A DNA stretch of 40,024 nt from Meiothermus cerbereus DSM 11376 (GCF_000620065.1 NZ_JHVI01000029.1:1-40024), one strand, 5' to 3'; numbered from the stretch's first letter, positions 7,737 to 17,685 are shown. Notes: a model not told the origin generated them from the letters alone. Program-made: numbers and translations.

Positions 7737-8602
7737 CGCCGCACCACCAGCGCCACCCCCACCACCGCCAGTCCCATGCCCAGGATGGCCCAGCCCCCCA
7801 GCCGCTCACCAAACAAAAAGTAGGCCTCCAGCGCCGTGGCCGGGGGCACCAGGTAGAACAGGCTGGCCACGCTGCTGGCCGAGTTGTGCCGGATCAGGTA
7901 CATCAGGAGCAGAATGGCCCCTATCGAGAGCACCAGGATGAGCCAGGCCAGCGCCAAAATGAACTGCAGTGTCCAGTTTATCTGCATGGTCTCGCCAAAC
8001 AGCAGTGCCAGGATGAATAACCCAACAGAAGCGGCCATATACTGCACCAACGTACCGCTGACCAGGGGCATCTGTGCGGCGAAGCGCTTCTGATAAAGGG
8101 TGCCAAAAGTGGTGCAGAGCAAGGCCAGGGTAATGGCCACAAAAGCCGAAGGCTCGATGTGCAGGGCTCGAGCACTCAGGGCCTTCTCCCCTACCACCAA
8201 CCCCACCCCCACCAAGCCCAGCAAAAGCCCGGCCCACTGCACTGCGTTCACCCGTTCACGCAGCAGGAGCTGAGCCAGAACAGCGGTCAGGATGGGTTGC
8301 AAGCCCACAATCAGGGCCGAGAGGCCCGCGGGCATACCCCTCGAGATGGCAAAAAACACCCCGCCCAGGTAGCCCGCGTGCAGCAATAGGCCCGAAACGC
8401 CAATGTGCAGGTTCAAGGCCCACCCCTTGGGCCAAGGGGAGCGCAGCAGCCAGGCCAAAACAGCCAACAGCCCCACCACCAGCACCATCCGCACCCACAA
8501 AAAGGTGAAGGGCTCGGCGTAGGGCAGGCCAAACTTGGCCCCCACAAAGCCGGTGCTCCACAGCAGCACAAACAGGATAGGAGCTAAGGCGGCCAGCCGC
8601 AC
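7733..8602 (-). CDS. EamA/DMT family transporter
   Basis: The 289-residue membrane protein has about ten hydrophobic segments arranged as two EamA repeats (first about 5-135, second about 150-285), the layout of drug/metabolite transporters such as RhaT and YdcZ relatives. An open frame continues upstream through azlD, but the real start is the GTG at 8602 (VRLAALAPILF): it begins one base after the azlD TAA and is preceded by GGAG. Coupling to azlCD suggests export of an amino acid or related metabolite. The substrate is unknown. Confidence 0.87.
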   Translation of the reverse strand: MRLAALAPILFVLLWSTGFVGAKFGLPYAEPFTFLWVRMVLVVGLLAVLAWLLRSPWPKGWALNLHIGVSGLLLHAGYLGGVFFAISRGMPAGLSALIVGLQPILTAVLAQLLLRERVNAVQWAGLLLGLVGVGLVVGEKALSARALHIEPSAFVAITLALLCTTFGTLYQKRFAAQMPLVSGTLVQYMAASVGLFILALLFGETMQINWTLQFILALAWLILVLSIGAILLLMYLIRHNSASSVASLFYLVPPATALEAYFLFGERLGGWAILGMGLAVVGVALVVRR

Positions 8603-8603
8603 T

Positions 8604-8930
8604 TTAGACTCCCATCCATTGCAGCAGCCACAGCGCCCCCATCCCCACCACCAGCGTGAGCAGGATGTTTCTGAAGCGCCAAGCCACCACGGCTGCGATG
8701 ATTCCGGCCAGCAAGCGCTCGTTGTCCAGCCCAATGGCCCACTGCCCATCAGCGGTGAGCAAAGCGGGGAAGACCAGCCCAGCCAGGGTGGCGGCGGGCA
8801 CGTAGCGCAGGGCCTGTTGCAAGTGGGGTGGCAGGCTGAAGCGCTCGAGCATGGCCAGCGGCACGTAGCGCAGCGCGAAGGCAATCAGGGTCATACCCAG
8901 CAGGGTAATCCAGAGCTCGAGGTCACTCAC
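8604..8930 (-). CDS. azlD: AzlD-family branched-chain amino acid exporter small subunit
   Basis: This 108-residue protein with about four membrane segments matches the AzlD family in length and pattern (LRYVPLAMLERFSLPP and AALLTADGQ-type segments). AzlD pairs with AzlC to export branched-chain amino acids or their analogues. The GTG at 8930 is chosen because the azlC stop overlaps it by 8 nt (GTGAGTGA) and the N-terminus then fits the family; an upstream ATG at 8990 would extend it deep into azlC. It is the middle gene of an azlC-azlD-eamA operon. Confidence 0.88.
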   Translation of the reverse strand: MSDLELWITLLGMTLIAFALRYVPLAMLERFSLPPHLQQALRYVPAATLAGLVFPALLTADGQWAIGLDNERLLAGIIAAVVAWRFRNILLTLVVGMGALWLLQWMGV

Positions 8931-9633
8931 CGCGAACCCCCATTCGGTTTTCCAGCCAGACCCCCGCCCATATACCCGCCAGGGCCCCAATAAACAGCCC
9001 CGAGCGGTAGGGCAGGCCCATCAGGGCAGTAGAGACCACCCCCCCCACCAGGGCCGCCAGTAGGCTGGGCCGGTTTTGCACCGCTGGCACCAGCAGCACC
9101 AGAAAACACAGCGGCACCGCAAAGTCCAGCGACCAGGCCTCCGGCAAGCGTGCCCCTAAGAGCGCCCCAAGAAAGGTGGAAGCCACCCAGCCCAGCCAGA
9201 GCACCGCGCCCATACCCAAGTAAAACCAGGGGGTCAGGCGTGGGCCCAGGGTCTTGTACTCGCTCAATGCCAGGGCGAAGTTCTGATCGACCATCAGGAA
9301 GGCAGCTAGCAACTTCATGCGCCTGGAAAGGGCTTCCAGAGACTTAGCCAGGGCACTGCTGTACATGATGTAGCGCAGGTTCACCACCAGGGTAGCCAGC
9401 CACACGAAGAAGATGGAGGCTCCCGCACCCATTAGCTGCAGGGCCACCAGCTGTGCGGCCCCCGCAAAGACCAGCCCCGACATCAGGGTTACCTCTGTCA
9501 CGCTCAGGCCCGCTTTGATGCCCGCAATGCCAGTTACCAGGCCAAAAGGCACAATGCCCACCGAGACCGGCAGCGACATCAGCATGCCTCGTGCAAAAGC
9601 TGCCCGATTCGTAGTGGGGGCGTTCACAGCCAT
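8923..9633 (-). CDS. azlC: AzlC-family branched-chain amino acid exporter large subunit
   Basis: The 236-residue membrane protein carries the AzlC hallmarks: PFGLVTGIAG in the first segments, SGLVFAGAAQLVALQLM, and NLRYIMYS. With AzlD it forms an exporter for branched-chain amino acids. The ATG at 9633 has an AGG three nucleotides upstream and GAGGAG 11 nt upstream. It heads the azlC-azlD-eamA operon. The 273-bp region upstream contains two possible RNA structures, described separately, that could control the operon. Confidence 0.9.
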   Translation of the reverse strand: MAVNAPTTNRAAFARGMLMSLPVSVGIVPFGLVTGIAGIKAGLSVTEVTLMSGLVFAGAAQLVALQLMGAGASIFFVWLATLVVNLRYIMYSSALAKSLEALSRRMKLLAAFLMVDQNFALALSEYKTLGPRLTPWFYLGMGAVLWLGWVASTFLGALLGARLPEAWSLDFAVPLCFLVLLVPAVQNRPSLLAALVGGVVSTALMGLPYRSGLFIGALAGIWAGVWLENRMGVRGE

Positions 9634-9754
9634 TGCCTCATCTGCTCCTCGGTAAGGTTGGAGCCGCGCCGCGTTGCTGCTAGCTGTTTGGCGGCCCTAA
9701 AGGCCTACCCTTCATGCTCACTCAGGCCAGGCCCTACAGCAACAAACATACCCT

Positions 9755-9784
9755 AAAAAAGCACCCTTTATAAGAAATGCCTTT
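9755..9784 (-). terminator. Possible terminator or attenuator before azlC
   Basis: On the minus strand AAAGGCA and TGCTTTT can pair (7 bp with one G-U) around a 14-nt loop, and the run continues to six T residues. It lies about 120 bp before azlC, so it could end transcripts from the hydrolase gene or attenuate azlCD. The stem is weak. Confidence 0.35.
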
Positions 9785-9806
9785 GATTTGCTCTTTTTTC
9801 TGGGGC

Positions 9807-9886
9807 CCCCGCCTGAAGCGTGGGTAGCACTAGCTCGAAAAACCAGGGTGCTCTGACCTGTCCCTAGTGGAACGATTCAGGCGGGG
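9807..9886 (-). repeat. 11-bp inverted repeat closing a 58-nt loop upstream of azlC
   Basis: CCCCGCCTGAA (9807-9817) and TTCAGGCGGGG (9876-9886) are perfect complements. The interval contains further short complementary pairs (AGCAC with GTGCT). This would give an RNA with a closing stem and internal arms between the hydrolase stop and azlC. It matches no riboswitch I can name. Confidence 0.5.
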
Positions 9887-9906
9887 TTCATATTAGACCA
9901 GCCCGT

Positions 9907-11067
9907 TCACTTCGAGGCTTCTAGTCTGACCCCTACGGTGGTACGCGGTTTGAATCCGGGTAAGCTGGGGTTCAAGTAGCGCCCAGCCTCGCTGTTGTTC
10001 TGCAAGAACTGTGCAAAGAAGGCTGTAGCAAAGTGCCGCGCCAGGTCGTGGGCGCGCTCCTGGTCCCACACCGGCTCCCAACACCTCCAGAAGTCATCTT
10101 CCCTGCTGCGCACCTCTGGAGGACACTCCACAAAGGGGTTGTGCTGAGCGGCGGTGAGGGTCAGGAGGTACTTGTTTGGCGAGCCGGCCTGGCGGAAGTA
10201 TTCCAAAGCATCGCGGCGGTAGGTGGCCACGTCGTCGGCCTCGCCCACGGCTACGAACAAAGGAAGTTTGAAGTTTGCCAGCGATTTTGCTCCAATCCAA
10301 GGCTGGCCATAGGGAGCCATGGCAAACACCGCTTTAATGCGAGGATCAGGCTTGATCACGTTCATGCCACGCTGGGCCTCGAGCTGCACAAAAAAGGGCA
10401 GGGCAAAACAGGGGCCCTCGTTGCTCGTAGCACGACAGTATTCGCTTAGGGCCTGGCCATCGAGGCCAGCTCCCGCAGCATTAATGACTGAGTAGCCGCC
10501 ATAGCTGTAGCCCAGCAGCCCCACCTTGGTGGCATCTGCACTGGGAATCTGCTTGGCCACCTCACCAATGGCAAACAACAGATCCAGCGGGCGATCCACA
10601 ATGCTGCTGATGTAGTTTTGCTGGGTTAGGGTCTGATAGGTCGAGCCGGGGTGATCGAGGCTCGCCACCACAAACCCCCAGCTGGCCAGGTGTTCGTTGA
10701 GGTAGGCAAACTGAAAGCGGGTTCCGGGCTGCCCGTGGGAGGCCACAATCAAGGGAAATGAACCACCTGCGGGCGCAGCATCCCGGCTGGCGCGTCCGGC
10801 GATTCGAACCGGGGTCTGCCCTACCTGGGCTTGGTAGATGAGGCTTTGCTCCGTTTCGGTGGCAGGATACCAAACCTCAGCGGTGATGGTTCGTTGGCGG
10901 CTCGAGTCGGTTAGTTGCAAGGTCTTGACCCCGACTGCCGCGCCACCTCGAGCGGCCAGTGGCGGTGCATCTGGACGTTTCACACTCACTCCTTGGGCCA
11001 TCGCCAGGCTGCCGAGTAGGAGCGGCATTACCAGGCTCTTCAGGGTGCTTTGCAGATATGCTTTCAA
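9907..11067 (-). CDS. Secreted alpha/beta hydrolase, PAF-acetylhydrolase/dienelactone hydrolase-like
   Basis: The 386-residue protein starts with a signal peptide (hydrophobic 10-24, then AMAQG) and so is probably exported. The alpha/beta hydrolase core shows an oxyanion-loop segment VASHGQPGT, nucleophile Ser188 in GYSYGG, a candidate acid Asp278/279 in GEADD and His309 in AAQHN. The layout resembles platelet-activating-factor acetylhydrolase-like esterases annotated in many Deinococcota. The substrate is unknown, probably a short ester. The start is TTG at 11067 with GGAGGG 7 nt upstream. It follows pyk by 80 bp on the same strand and may be read from the eno-pyk transcript. Confidence 0.8.
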   Translation of the reverse strand: MKAYLQSTLKSLVMPLLLGSLAMAQGVSVKRPDAPPLAARGGAAVGVKTLQLTDSSRQRTITAEVWYPATETEQSLIYQAQVGQTPVRIAGRASRDAAPAGGSFPLIVASHGQPGTRFQFAYLNEHLASWGFVVASLDHPGSTYQTLTQQNYISSIVDRPLDLLFAIGEVAKQIPSADATKVGLLGYSYGGYSVINAAGAGLDGQALSEYCRATSNEGPCFALPFFVQLEAQRGMNVIKPDPRIKAVFAMAPYGQPWIGAKSLANFKLPLFVAVGEADDVATYRRDALEYFRQAGSPNKYLLTLTAAQHNPFVECPPEVRSREDDFWRCWEPVWDQERAHDLARHFATAFFAQFLQNNSEAGRYLNPSLPGFKPRTTVGVRLEASK

Positions 11068-11147
11068 GCCGAGACCCTCCGGTACAACAAAGACCCCACC
11101 CGCAGGGCCTTTGCCTTTACCTGCTGCAGCCTTGCGTGCAGCACACT

Positions 11148-12572
11148 TTAGCTCACCCGCTCCACCCGGATCATGTTGGTAGTGCCGCGCACCCCAAAAG
11201 GCACCCCAGCCGCAATCACCACATACTCGCCTACCTCTACCAATCCGGTCTCCTTGGCCTTGGCTACCGCAATCTCGACCATGTCGTCGGTGTCTTTAGG
11301 ATCAGGAGCCAGGAGGGGCAGCACATCCGAGACCAGCGCAAGCTGGTTGCGCACATGGGGGTTGGGGGTCAGGGCCAGAATCGGTACCGGTGGCCGGGTA
11401 CGGGCTACCCGGCGGGCTGCCCCTCCGGTAGCGGTAAATACCACCACAGCCTTGGCCCCGGTGGACTCCACCACATCGTCCACTGCTCGAGCAATGGCGT
11501 CCTGCACTGTGCGGTTGGCCGGTGGCCGCAAAGCATTCAGGCGGTCTTTGTACTCCTGGGTAGCCTCAATGGTTCTGGCTACGCGGCTCATGAAAGAAAC
11601 CGCCTCTACTGGATACTGCCCCATTGCGGTCTCGGCCGAAAGCATGACGGCGTCGGTGCCATCGAAAATGGCGTTGGCCACATCCGAGGCTTCGGCCCGG
11701 GTGGGGCTGGGGTTCTTGATCATGGACTCCAGCATCTGGGTGGCGGTAATAACCGCCTTGCCCGCCTGCACAGCCTTGAGGATGATGCGCTTCTGCACCG
11801 CAGGAACTTCCTCCAGCGGCATCTCCACCCCCAGGTCGCCACGGGCCACCATGATGCCATCGGCCTCTTCCAGAATTTCGTCGAAGCGGGCCACCGCGCT
11901 GGGTTTTTCGATTTTTGCCATAAGCCGCGCGCGGGAGCTGTGGCGGGTCAGATAGTGGCGGGCCAGCAGTAAGTCGTCGCGGCTGCGCACAAAGCTGATG
12001 GCTACCCAGTCCACCTCCAGCTCGGCACCCAGGGCCAGGTCTTCGATGTCTTTATCGGTCAGGGCGGGAATCGAGAGGTCGGCCCCGGGTATGTTGATGC
12101 CCTTGTTGTTGGACAGTCGCCCCCCAACCATGACGGTGGTGTGAATGTCGTTAATGCGAACCTCATCGACCCGCAGGCGGATATTCCCATCGTCCAGGAG
12201 CAGCATCTGCCCCGGCGCAACATCGTTGGGTAAGCCGCGGTAGGTGGTCGAGACCCGGGTTTCATCCCCTTCGATGGGCTCGGAGGTGATGGTGAACTTT
12301 TGCCCTGGCTTAAGTTCCACCGCGCCCTCGCGAAAGCGCCCACAGCGGATCTTGGGGCCCTGCAGGTCTTGCAGGATGGCCACGGTGCGGTCAAGGGCGC
12401 TCGAGGCTTCCCGGATCATCCGCACCGATTCGCGGTGATCCTGGGGCATTCCGTGCGAAAAGTTGAGGCGGAAAACATCCACCCCGGCCTCAATCAAGGC
12501 CCGAATCATCTCGGGTGTGCTCGAGGCAGGCCCCAAAGTGGCGACAATTTTGGTTCTTTTTAGAAGTCCCAT
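11148..12572 (-). CDS. pyk: Pyruvate kinase
   Basis: The 474-residue glycolytic enzyme converts phosphoenolpyruvate and ADP to pyruvate and ATP. Family motifs are clear: TKIVATLGPAS at the N-terminus, FRLNFSHG with the substrate-binding Arg and Asn, the active-site segment MAKIEKP and the Mg-binding MVARGDLGVEMP, then a C-terminal regulatory domain to the end. The length is normal for bacteria. It lies 40 bp after the enolase gene, so the two consecutive glycolytic steps are probably co-transcribed. Confidence 0.97.
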   Translation of the reverse strand: MGLLKRTKIVATLGPASSTPEMIRALIEAGVDVFRLNFSHGMPQDHRESVRMIREASSALDRTVAILQDLQGPKIRCGRFREGAVELKPGQKFTITSEPIEGDETRVSTTYRGLPNDVAPGQMLLLDDGNIRLRVDEVRINDIHTTVMVGGRLSNNKGINIPGADLSIPALTDKDIEDLALGAELEVDWVAISFVRSRDDLLLARHYLTRHSSRARLMAKIEKPSAVARFDEILEEADGIMVARGDLGVEMPLEEVPAVQKRIILKAVQAGKAVITATQMLESMIKNPSPTRAEASDVANAIFDGTDAVMLSAETAMGQYPVEAVSFMSRVARTIEATQEYKDRLNALRPPANRTVQDAIARAVDDVVESTGAKAVVVFTATGGAARRVARTRPPVPILALTPNPHVRNQLALVSDVLPLLAPDPKDTDDMVEIAVAKAKETGLVEVGEYVVIAAGVPFGVRGTTNMIRVERVS

Positions 12573-12612
12573 AGTTTTACTCTCGGGCCAACCTGGCCTG
12601 TGCTACTCGCCC

Positions 12613-13917
<1,305 letters not shown>

Positions 13918-13939
13918 CTATTTCCTGCAACCGCTTAAG

Positions 13940-13971
13940 AGTCTACACCTCGAGGTCAGGGTTTCGGTCAA
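13940..13971 (-). promoter_or_regulatory. Possible eno promoter
   Basis: On the minus strand TTGACC (13966-13971) is followed after 20 bp by TGTAGACT, with TAGACT at 13940-13945. The spacing is longer than ideal but the elements are good and lie just before the eno leader. Confidence 0.4.
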
Positions 13972-13972
13972 G

Positions 13973-14003
13973 AAAAAACTTTGCGGCCCTGTAGAAAAGG
14001 GCC
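13973..14003 (-). terminator. Possible terminator after dnaN
   Basis: GGCCCT and AGGGCC (13985-14003) form a 6-bp stem with a 7-nt loop on the minus strand, then six unpaired nt and six T residues. It starts 14 bp after the dnaN stop. The gap between stem and T run weakens the call. Confidence 0.45.
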
Positions 14004-14016
14004 AGGTCAAACAGCC

Positions 14017-15102
14017 TCAAACCCGTAGGGGAACCACCACTGCCAGGTAACCCGCATCCTCCACAGCCTGCACCACGCTGGGGCTGGTGGGGCCGGATAG
14101 CTTGATCCGCACCGCCCCTTCGATGGGGGCCAGGGCATCAATCAAGTACTGGGCGTTGTAGGCCACCATCAGCTGGGGCTCGCCCGAAGAATCAACGTGC
14201 AGTTCTTCCCGACCACGGCCATAATCACCCTCGGCGTCAATATCTAGCTTGCCGTCGTTGAACAAGAGGTTGACGCGGTGGTTGTTGCGGTCAGAGAGCA
14301 CCGCCACCCGCTTAAGGCTTTCGCGCAAAGCCTCAGCCGGCAAAGTGGCTTCCAGTACAAAACTCTGCGGTATCACCCGGGCGTAGTCGGGGAACTCACC
14401 CTCCATCAGCTTGACCGACATCCGCACCGCTTCGCCCACCAAGGTCAGCATCCCCTCGCTAACGGCCAGGGCCACCTCACCCTGGGCATCCTTAAAAACC
14501 CGCACGATCTCGTCGGCGCTGCGAGCCGGAATCACCAGCTTGCGGGTTTGCAGCTGCATGGGCAGATCGTAGCGGGCCAGGCGAAAACCGTCGGAAGCCA
14601 CCGTCCGCAAACCGGTAGGGGACATCTCGAGCTGCACCCCCCGGAAAATAGCCCGGTACTCCTCGCTGCTGGCCGCATAGCGCACCCGGGTAATGGCCTG
14701 GGCCAGCCGTGCCGCAGCAATCTTTTCTGGACCTGGTGCGGCAAAAGCCAGGGTGGGATAGCCATCCGGACTGGTGGTGGCAAGCTGGGTGTTGAAGGCC
14801 CCGGAGTGCAGCTCCAGACGTTCGCCATTCCCAAAAATCAGTTCCACCATCTCGCCCGGGGCACTGCGCACAATTTGCACAAAGGTCTGCGCTGGTATCA
14901 GCACCTGGCCCAGGCCCTGTACCTCGGCGGGGAGCCTGACCTCGATGTCCACTTCGCCGTTGGTGCCACGCAAAATTAGGCCCTGCTGGGAGAGTTCGAT
15001 GGGCAAATAGGTCAGGATGGGGTTGGAACTGCGGCTAGGAATGATCCGCTCGAGAATCGAAAGTCCTTCGACAAGGGTACGTTTGGGGATGCGAACTTCC
15101 AC
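14017..15102 (-). CDS. dnaN: DNA polymerase III beta subunit (sliding clamp)
   Basis: The protein (361 residues from the chosen start) is the ring-shaped processivity clamp of the replicase. The three-domain clamp is recognisable from LERIIPSRSSNPILTYLP, GTNGEVDIEVRLPAE, VRYAASSEEYRAIFRGV, LMEGEFPDYARVIPQ, VLSDRNNHRVNL and the C-terminal AVVVPLRV. These segments are nearly the same in Thermus DnaN. An open frame reaches a GTG at 15156, but the GTG at 15102 (VEVRIPKRTL) aligns with the family start and has GGAGG 5 nt upstream. Unusually, an enoyl-CoA hydratase-family gene separates dnaN from oriC and dnaA. Confidence 0.95.
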   Translation of the reverse strand: MEVRIPKRTLVEGLSILERIIPSRSSNPILTYLPIELSQQGLILRGTNGEVDIEVRLPAEVQGLGQVLIPAQTFVQIVRSAPGEMVELIFGNGERLELHSGAFNTQLATTSPDGYPTLAFAAPGPEKIAAARLAQAITRVRYAASSEEYRAIFRGVQLEMSPTGLRTVASDGFRLARYDLPMQLQTRKLVIPARSADEIVRVFKDAQGEVALAVSEGMLTLVGEAVRMSVKLMEGEFPDYARVIPQSFVLEATLPAEALRESLKRVAVLSDRNNHRVNLLFNDGKLDIDAEGDYGRGREELHVDSSGEPQLMVAYNAQYLIDALAPIEGAVRIKLSGPTSPSVVQAVEDAGYLAVVVPLRV

Positions 15103-15166
15103 GCTGGCCTCCGTTTTGGGCAAGTGGTTGGGGCCGTGACCCCGCTTGGCCCACACATTCTAACAG

Positions 15167-15934
15167 TCAACCCAGCTTGCTGAAATCGGGTTTGCGCTTC
15201 TCAATAAATGCGCTGAAGGCTTCGCGGGCTTCGGGTGAGCTAAGCTGGCGGATAAACTGCACACCCTCAGCGCGCATGGTCTGCTCGATCTGGCTCAGGT
15301 AGGGCTGTTTGAGCAACTGCTTGGTCAGCCGCAGGGCCTGGGCTGGCTTTTCAGCGAGTTTGTGGGCCACACCCAGGGCGTGTTCTAGAAGCTGGTTGCT
15401 GGGAAGGATGCCGTTGAGCATTCCAGCGGCCAGGGCCTGTTCGGCAGTAAACACCTCCCCTAGCAGCAGCATTTCGGCAGCCCGTTGATAGCCAGCAACC
15501 TTGGGCAACAGGAAGCTCGAGGCCGCTTCCGGCACGAGCCCCAGGTTGACAAAAGGGAGCTGGAAACGGGCTTCGGGGGTGGCATACACCAGATCACAGT
15601 GCAGCAATAAGGTGGTTCCAACCCCCACCGCCAGGCCGTCCACTACAGCGATGAGGGGTTTCTCCAGGTGACTCAAGGCATGCAGGAAGCGAAATACTGG
15701 ACTTTGGGTATCGCTGGGGGGATTATTGAGGAAGTCTTGAATGTCGTTGCCGCTGGTAAAAACGCCCGGCTGCCCGGTTAACAGCACCACCCGCACGGCT
15801 GGATCGCTGTTGGCTTGATCCAGGGCCTGAGCCAAGGCGTCATACATTGCTGTGGTGATGGCGTTCTTGCGCTCGGGTCGGTTGAAGCTGAGTCTTAGGA
15901 TTCCGTTTTCCAGTGCTTGATGGATGTGCTGCAT
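15167..15934 (-). CDS. Enoyl-CoA hydratase/isomerase (crotonase) family protein
   Basis: The 255-residue crotonase-fold enzyme has both oxyanion-hole segments: FTSGNDIQDF (about 60-69) and VDGLAVGVGTTLLLHCD (about 98-114). The downstream LGLVPEAASSFLLPKVAG places a Glu where delta3-delta2-enoyl-CoA isomerases have theirs, and the classic hydratase pair of Glu residues is not obvious. An isomerase role in fatty acid degradation is therefore as likely as a hydratase. It lies between oriC and dnaN, 64 bp from the dnaN start, and is probably co-transcribed with dnaN. Confidence 0.85.
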   Translation of the reverse strand: MQHIHQALENGILRLSFNRPERKNAITTAMYDALAQALDQANSDPAVRVVLLTGQPGVFTSGNDIQDFLNNPPSDTQSPVFRFLHALSHLEKPLIAVVDGLAVGVGTTLLLHCDLVYATPEARFQLPFVNLGLVPEAASSFLLPKVAGYQRAAEMLLLGEVFTAEQALAAGMLNGILPSNQLLEHALGVAHKLAEKPAQALRLTKQLLKQPYLSQIEQTMRAEGVQFIRQLSSPEAREAFSAFIEKRKPDFSKLG

Positions 15935-16024
15935 AAGGCTCCTCGAGGTTTGGTTTCTTTTTTGAGTTGCTTGTAAAGTGCACCTGAATTTAAATTCCTA
16001 CGTCTTTTAAAGAAATTTTAAAAC

Positions 16025-16042
16025 TAGTAATAGTAGTAATAG
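16025..16042 (-). promoter_or_regulatory. DnaA-trio unwinding element of oriC
   Basis: Six consecutive trinucleotides (TAG TAA TAG TAG TAA TAG) are followed by GGCC and two overlapping DnaA boxes at 16047-16063. This order of box, short GC stretch, trios and AT-rich DNA is the basal unwinding layout known from Bacillus subtilis, where DnaA filaments on single-stranded trios. The AT-rich sequence beyond 16025 is where melting should begin. Confidence 0.75.
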
Positions 16043-16265
16043 GGCCTGTGGATATGTGGATAAGGGCCATTTAATACCCATTGGCATCGAATTTGGCCTG
16101 TGGATAAAGGGTGTGGAAAATTGTGCATAAGCTGTGGATAAGCTGTGGAGAAAGTGGGCACTTATCCACAGGCGTGCTGTGCACGCACTTATCCACAGGT
16201 CTATCCACAGGGTTATCCACATCTTATCCACAGGGTTATCCACAGGGTGAATTAATTTATCCACA
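16025..16265. other. oriC: Chromosomal replication origin oriC
   Basis: The dnaA downstream region holds nine exact DnaA boxes. Three are on the minus strand (TGTGGATAA at 16055, 16099 and 16133). Six are on the plus strand (TTATCCACA at 16162, 16189, 16213, 16224, 16236 and 16257). Five one-mismatch boxes start at 16047, 16112, 16122, 16144 and 16201. All leftward boxes come first and all rightward ones after, so the two blocks face each other. An AT-rich stretch (about 15,965-16,042) borders the left block and is the likely unwinding element. Between 16266 and the dnaA stop at 16334 nothing further is seen. Confidence 0.96.
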
Positions 16266-16333
16266 GTTTTGCGGGCTTCAATTATGTTTTTCAATTACAC
16301 CACGCGCCGAAGGGGGGGAGGGCTTGCGGGGCA

Positions 16334-17653
16334 TTAGCGTAGCCGCTCCTTGATGCCCTTAATGGCTTGTTGGATGCTGGGGTCGGTATCCAGGCTTTCC
16401 TGGATTTTCTGTATCGCATAAAGCACCGTGGTGTGGTCGCGCCCGTCAAAAAACTGCCCAATTTCTGGTAGGGAGGCATGGGTCATTTCACGAATCAGGT
16501 ACATGGCGATCTGGCGGGGAATCACCACTTCCTTGCGTCGGCCTGCACCACGTAATTCCTCTAGTTTTAGGTTGTAGTGTTCGGCCACAGCTTTGAGGAT
16601 TTCTTCCGGGCTCTGGCTGGTCTCGGAAGCTGAGAACACATCGGAAAGCGCTTTGATGGCTACTGCCTTGCTTAGCTGCACGCCGTTGAGCGAGGCGTAG
16701 GCGATAACCCGCATCAGGGCCCCCTCGAGCTCGCGGATGTTGGAGGTGATTTGTTTGGCGATGTACTCCAGCACCTCTTCGGGAATGCGCATGTTGCGAT
16801 ATTCGGAGTTCATTTTGAGAATGGCCACACGGGTCTCGAGGTCGGGGGGCTGAATATCGGTGATCAGGCCCCACTCAAAACGGCTGCGCAGCCGGGCCTC
16901 GAGGGTCAGGATGTCTTTGGGGGGTCGGTCGGACGATAGGATGATCTGTTTGCGGGCCTCGTAAAGGGCGTTGAAGGTATGGAAAAACTCCTCCTGGGTG
17001 CGCTCCTTTCCGGCGATAAACTGGATATCGTCTACCAGCAGCAAATCCACGGAGCGGTAGCGATCGCGGAACTCGGTCATGCGGTCTTCACGAATGGCGT
17101 TGATAAGCTCGTTGGTGAAGGTCTCGGTGGAGACGTACTCGATTTTCTTGTCGGGAAAGCGCTGGGCTACCGAGTGCCCCACTGCGTGCATCAGATGGGT
17201 TTTGCCGAGACCCACACCGCCGTAGATGAACAAGGGGTTGTAGGCATTGCCGGGCGATTCGGCCACGGCTACGGCGGCAGCGTGGGCAAGGTTGTTGTTC
17301 TGCCCCACCACAAAGTTCTCGAAGATGTACTTGGGGTTTAGTCGGGCCCGGGCCTCCTGCGGCTTGGCGGGGGTGGAGGCAGAAAAAATGTCTTCCTGTA
17401 CGGGTTTTCCTGGAACCACCCGCAGCTCGAAACGAGGGGTTTGTGCCCCCAGTCGGGTTAGGGCCTCGGTGAGCAACTCTGCGTAGTGGTCTTCAATCCA
17501 GCCTTTGAAGAAGCTGGTGGGTACGCCCAGCTCGAGTGAGCCGTTGACCACCCCCAGCGGCTGAATTTTCTCGAACCAGGTGTGGTACTCCACCTCGGTG
17601 ATGCTTTGGCGCACGTACTCGAGCACATTCTGCCAAACAGTGTTTTGGGTCAA
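16334..17653 (-). CDS. dnaA: Replication initiator DnaA
   Basis: The 439-residue initiator binds the boxes of oriC and opens the duplex. Domain I is at the N-terminus ([13 protein letters not shown]), the linker at about 80-105, and the AAA+ domain follows with Walker A GGVGLGKT (about 145-152) and Walker [10 protein letters not shown] (about 204-212). The C-terminal box-binding helix contains [12 protein letters not shown]. An open frame reaches an ATG at 17704, but this lies inside a DnaA box of the promoter; the TTG at 17653 (LTQNTVWQ) has GGGAGG 7 nt upstream and fits the family N-terminus. The inverted DnaA boxes upstream suggest autoregulation. Confidence 0.97.
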   Translation of the reverse strand: MTQNTVWQNVLEYVRQSITEVEYHTWFEKIQPLGVVNGSLELGVPTSFFKGWIEDHYAELLTEALTRLGAQTPRFELRVVPGKPVQEDIFSASTPAKPQEARARLNPKYIFENFVVGQNNNLAHAAAVAVAESPGNAYNPLFIYGGVGLGKTHLMHAVGHSVAQRFPDKKIEYVSTETFTNELINAIREDRMTEFRDRYRSVDLLLVDDIQFIAGKERTQEEFFHTFNALYEARKQIILSSDRPPKDILTLEARLRSRFEWGLITDIQPPDLETRVAILKMNSEYRNMRIPEEVLEYIAKQITSNIRELEGALMRVIAYASLNGVQLSKAVAIKALSDVFSASETSQSPEEILKAVAEHYNLKLEELRGAGRRKEVVIPRQIAMYLIREMTHASLPEIGQFFDGRDHTTVLYAIQKIQESLDTDPSIQQAIKGIKERLR

Positions 17654-17685
17654 GGCTAATCCTCCCGCAATAGACAGGTTTGTAC

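Noticed and set aside
7733-8884. 383-residue version of the EamA-like transporter
   Set aside because: The first 94 residues are a Cys/Trp/Pro-rich shadow of azlD; the GTG at 8602 directly follows the azlD stop and has a ribosome binding site.
9624-9641. Five-codon frame MRQWL overlapping the azlC start, with GAGGAG before it
   Set aside because: The purine stretch is only 3 nt from its ATG, too close, and the stretch serves azlC at 11 nt; a leader peptide is possible but unsupported.
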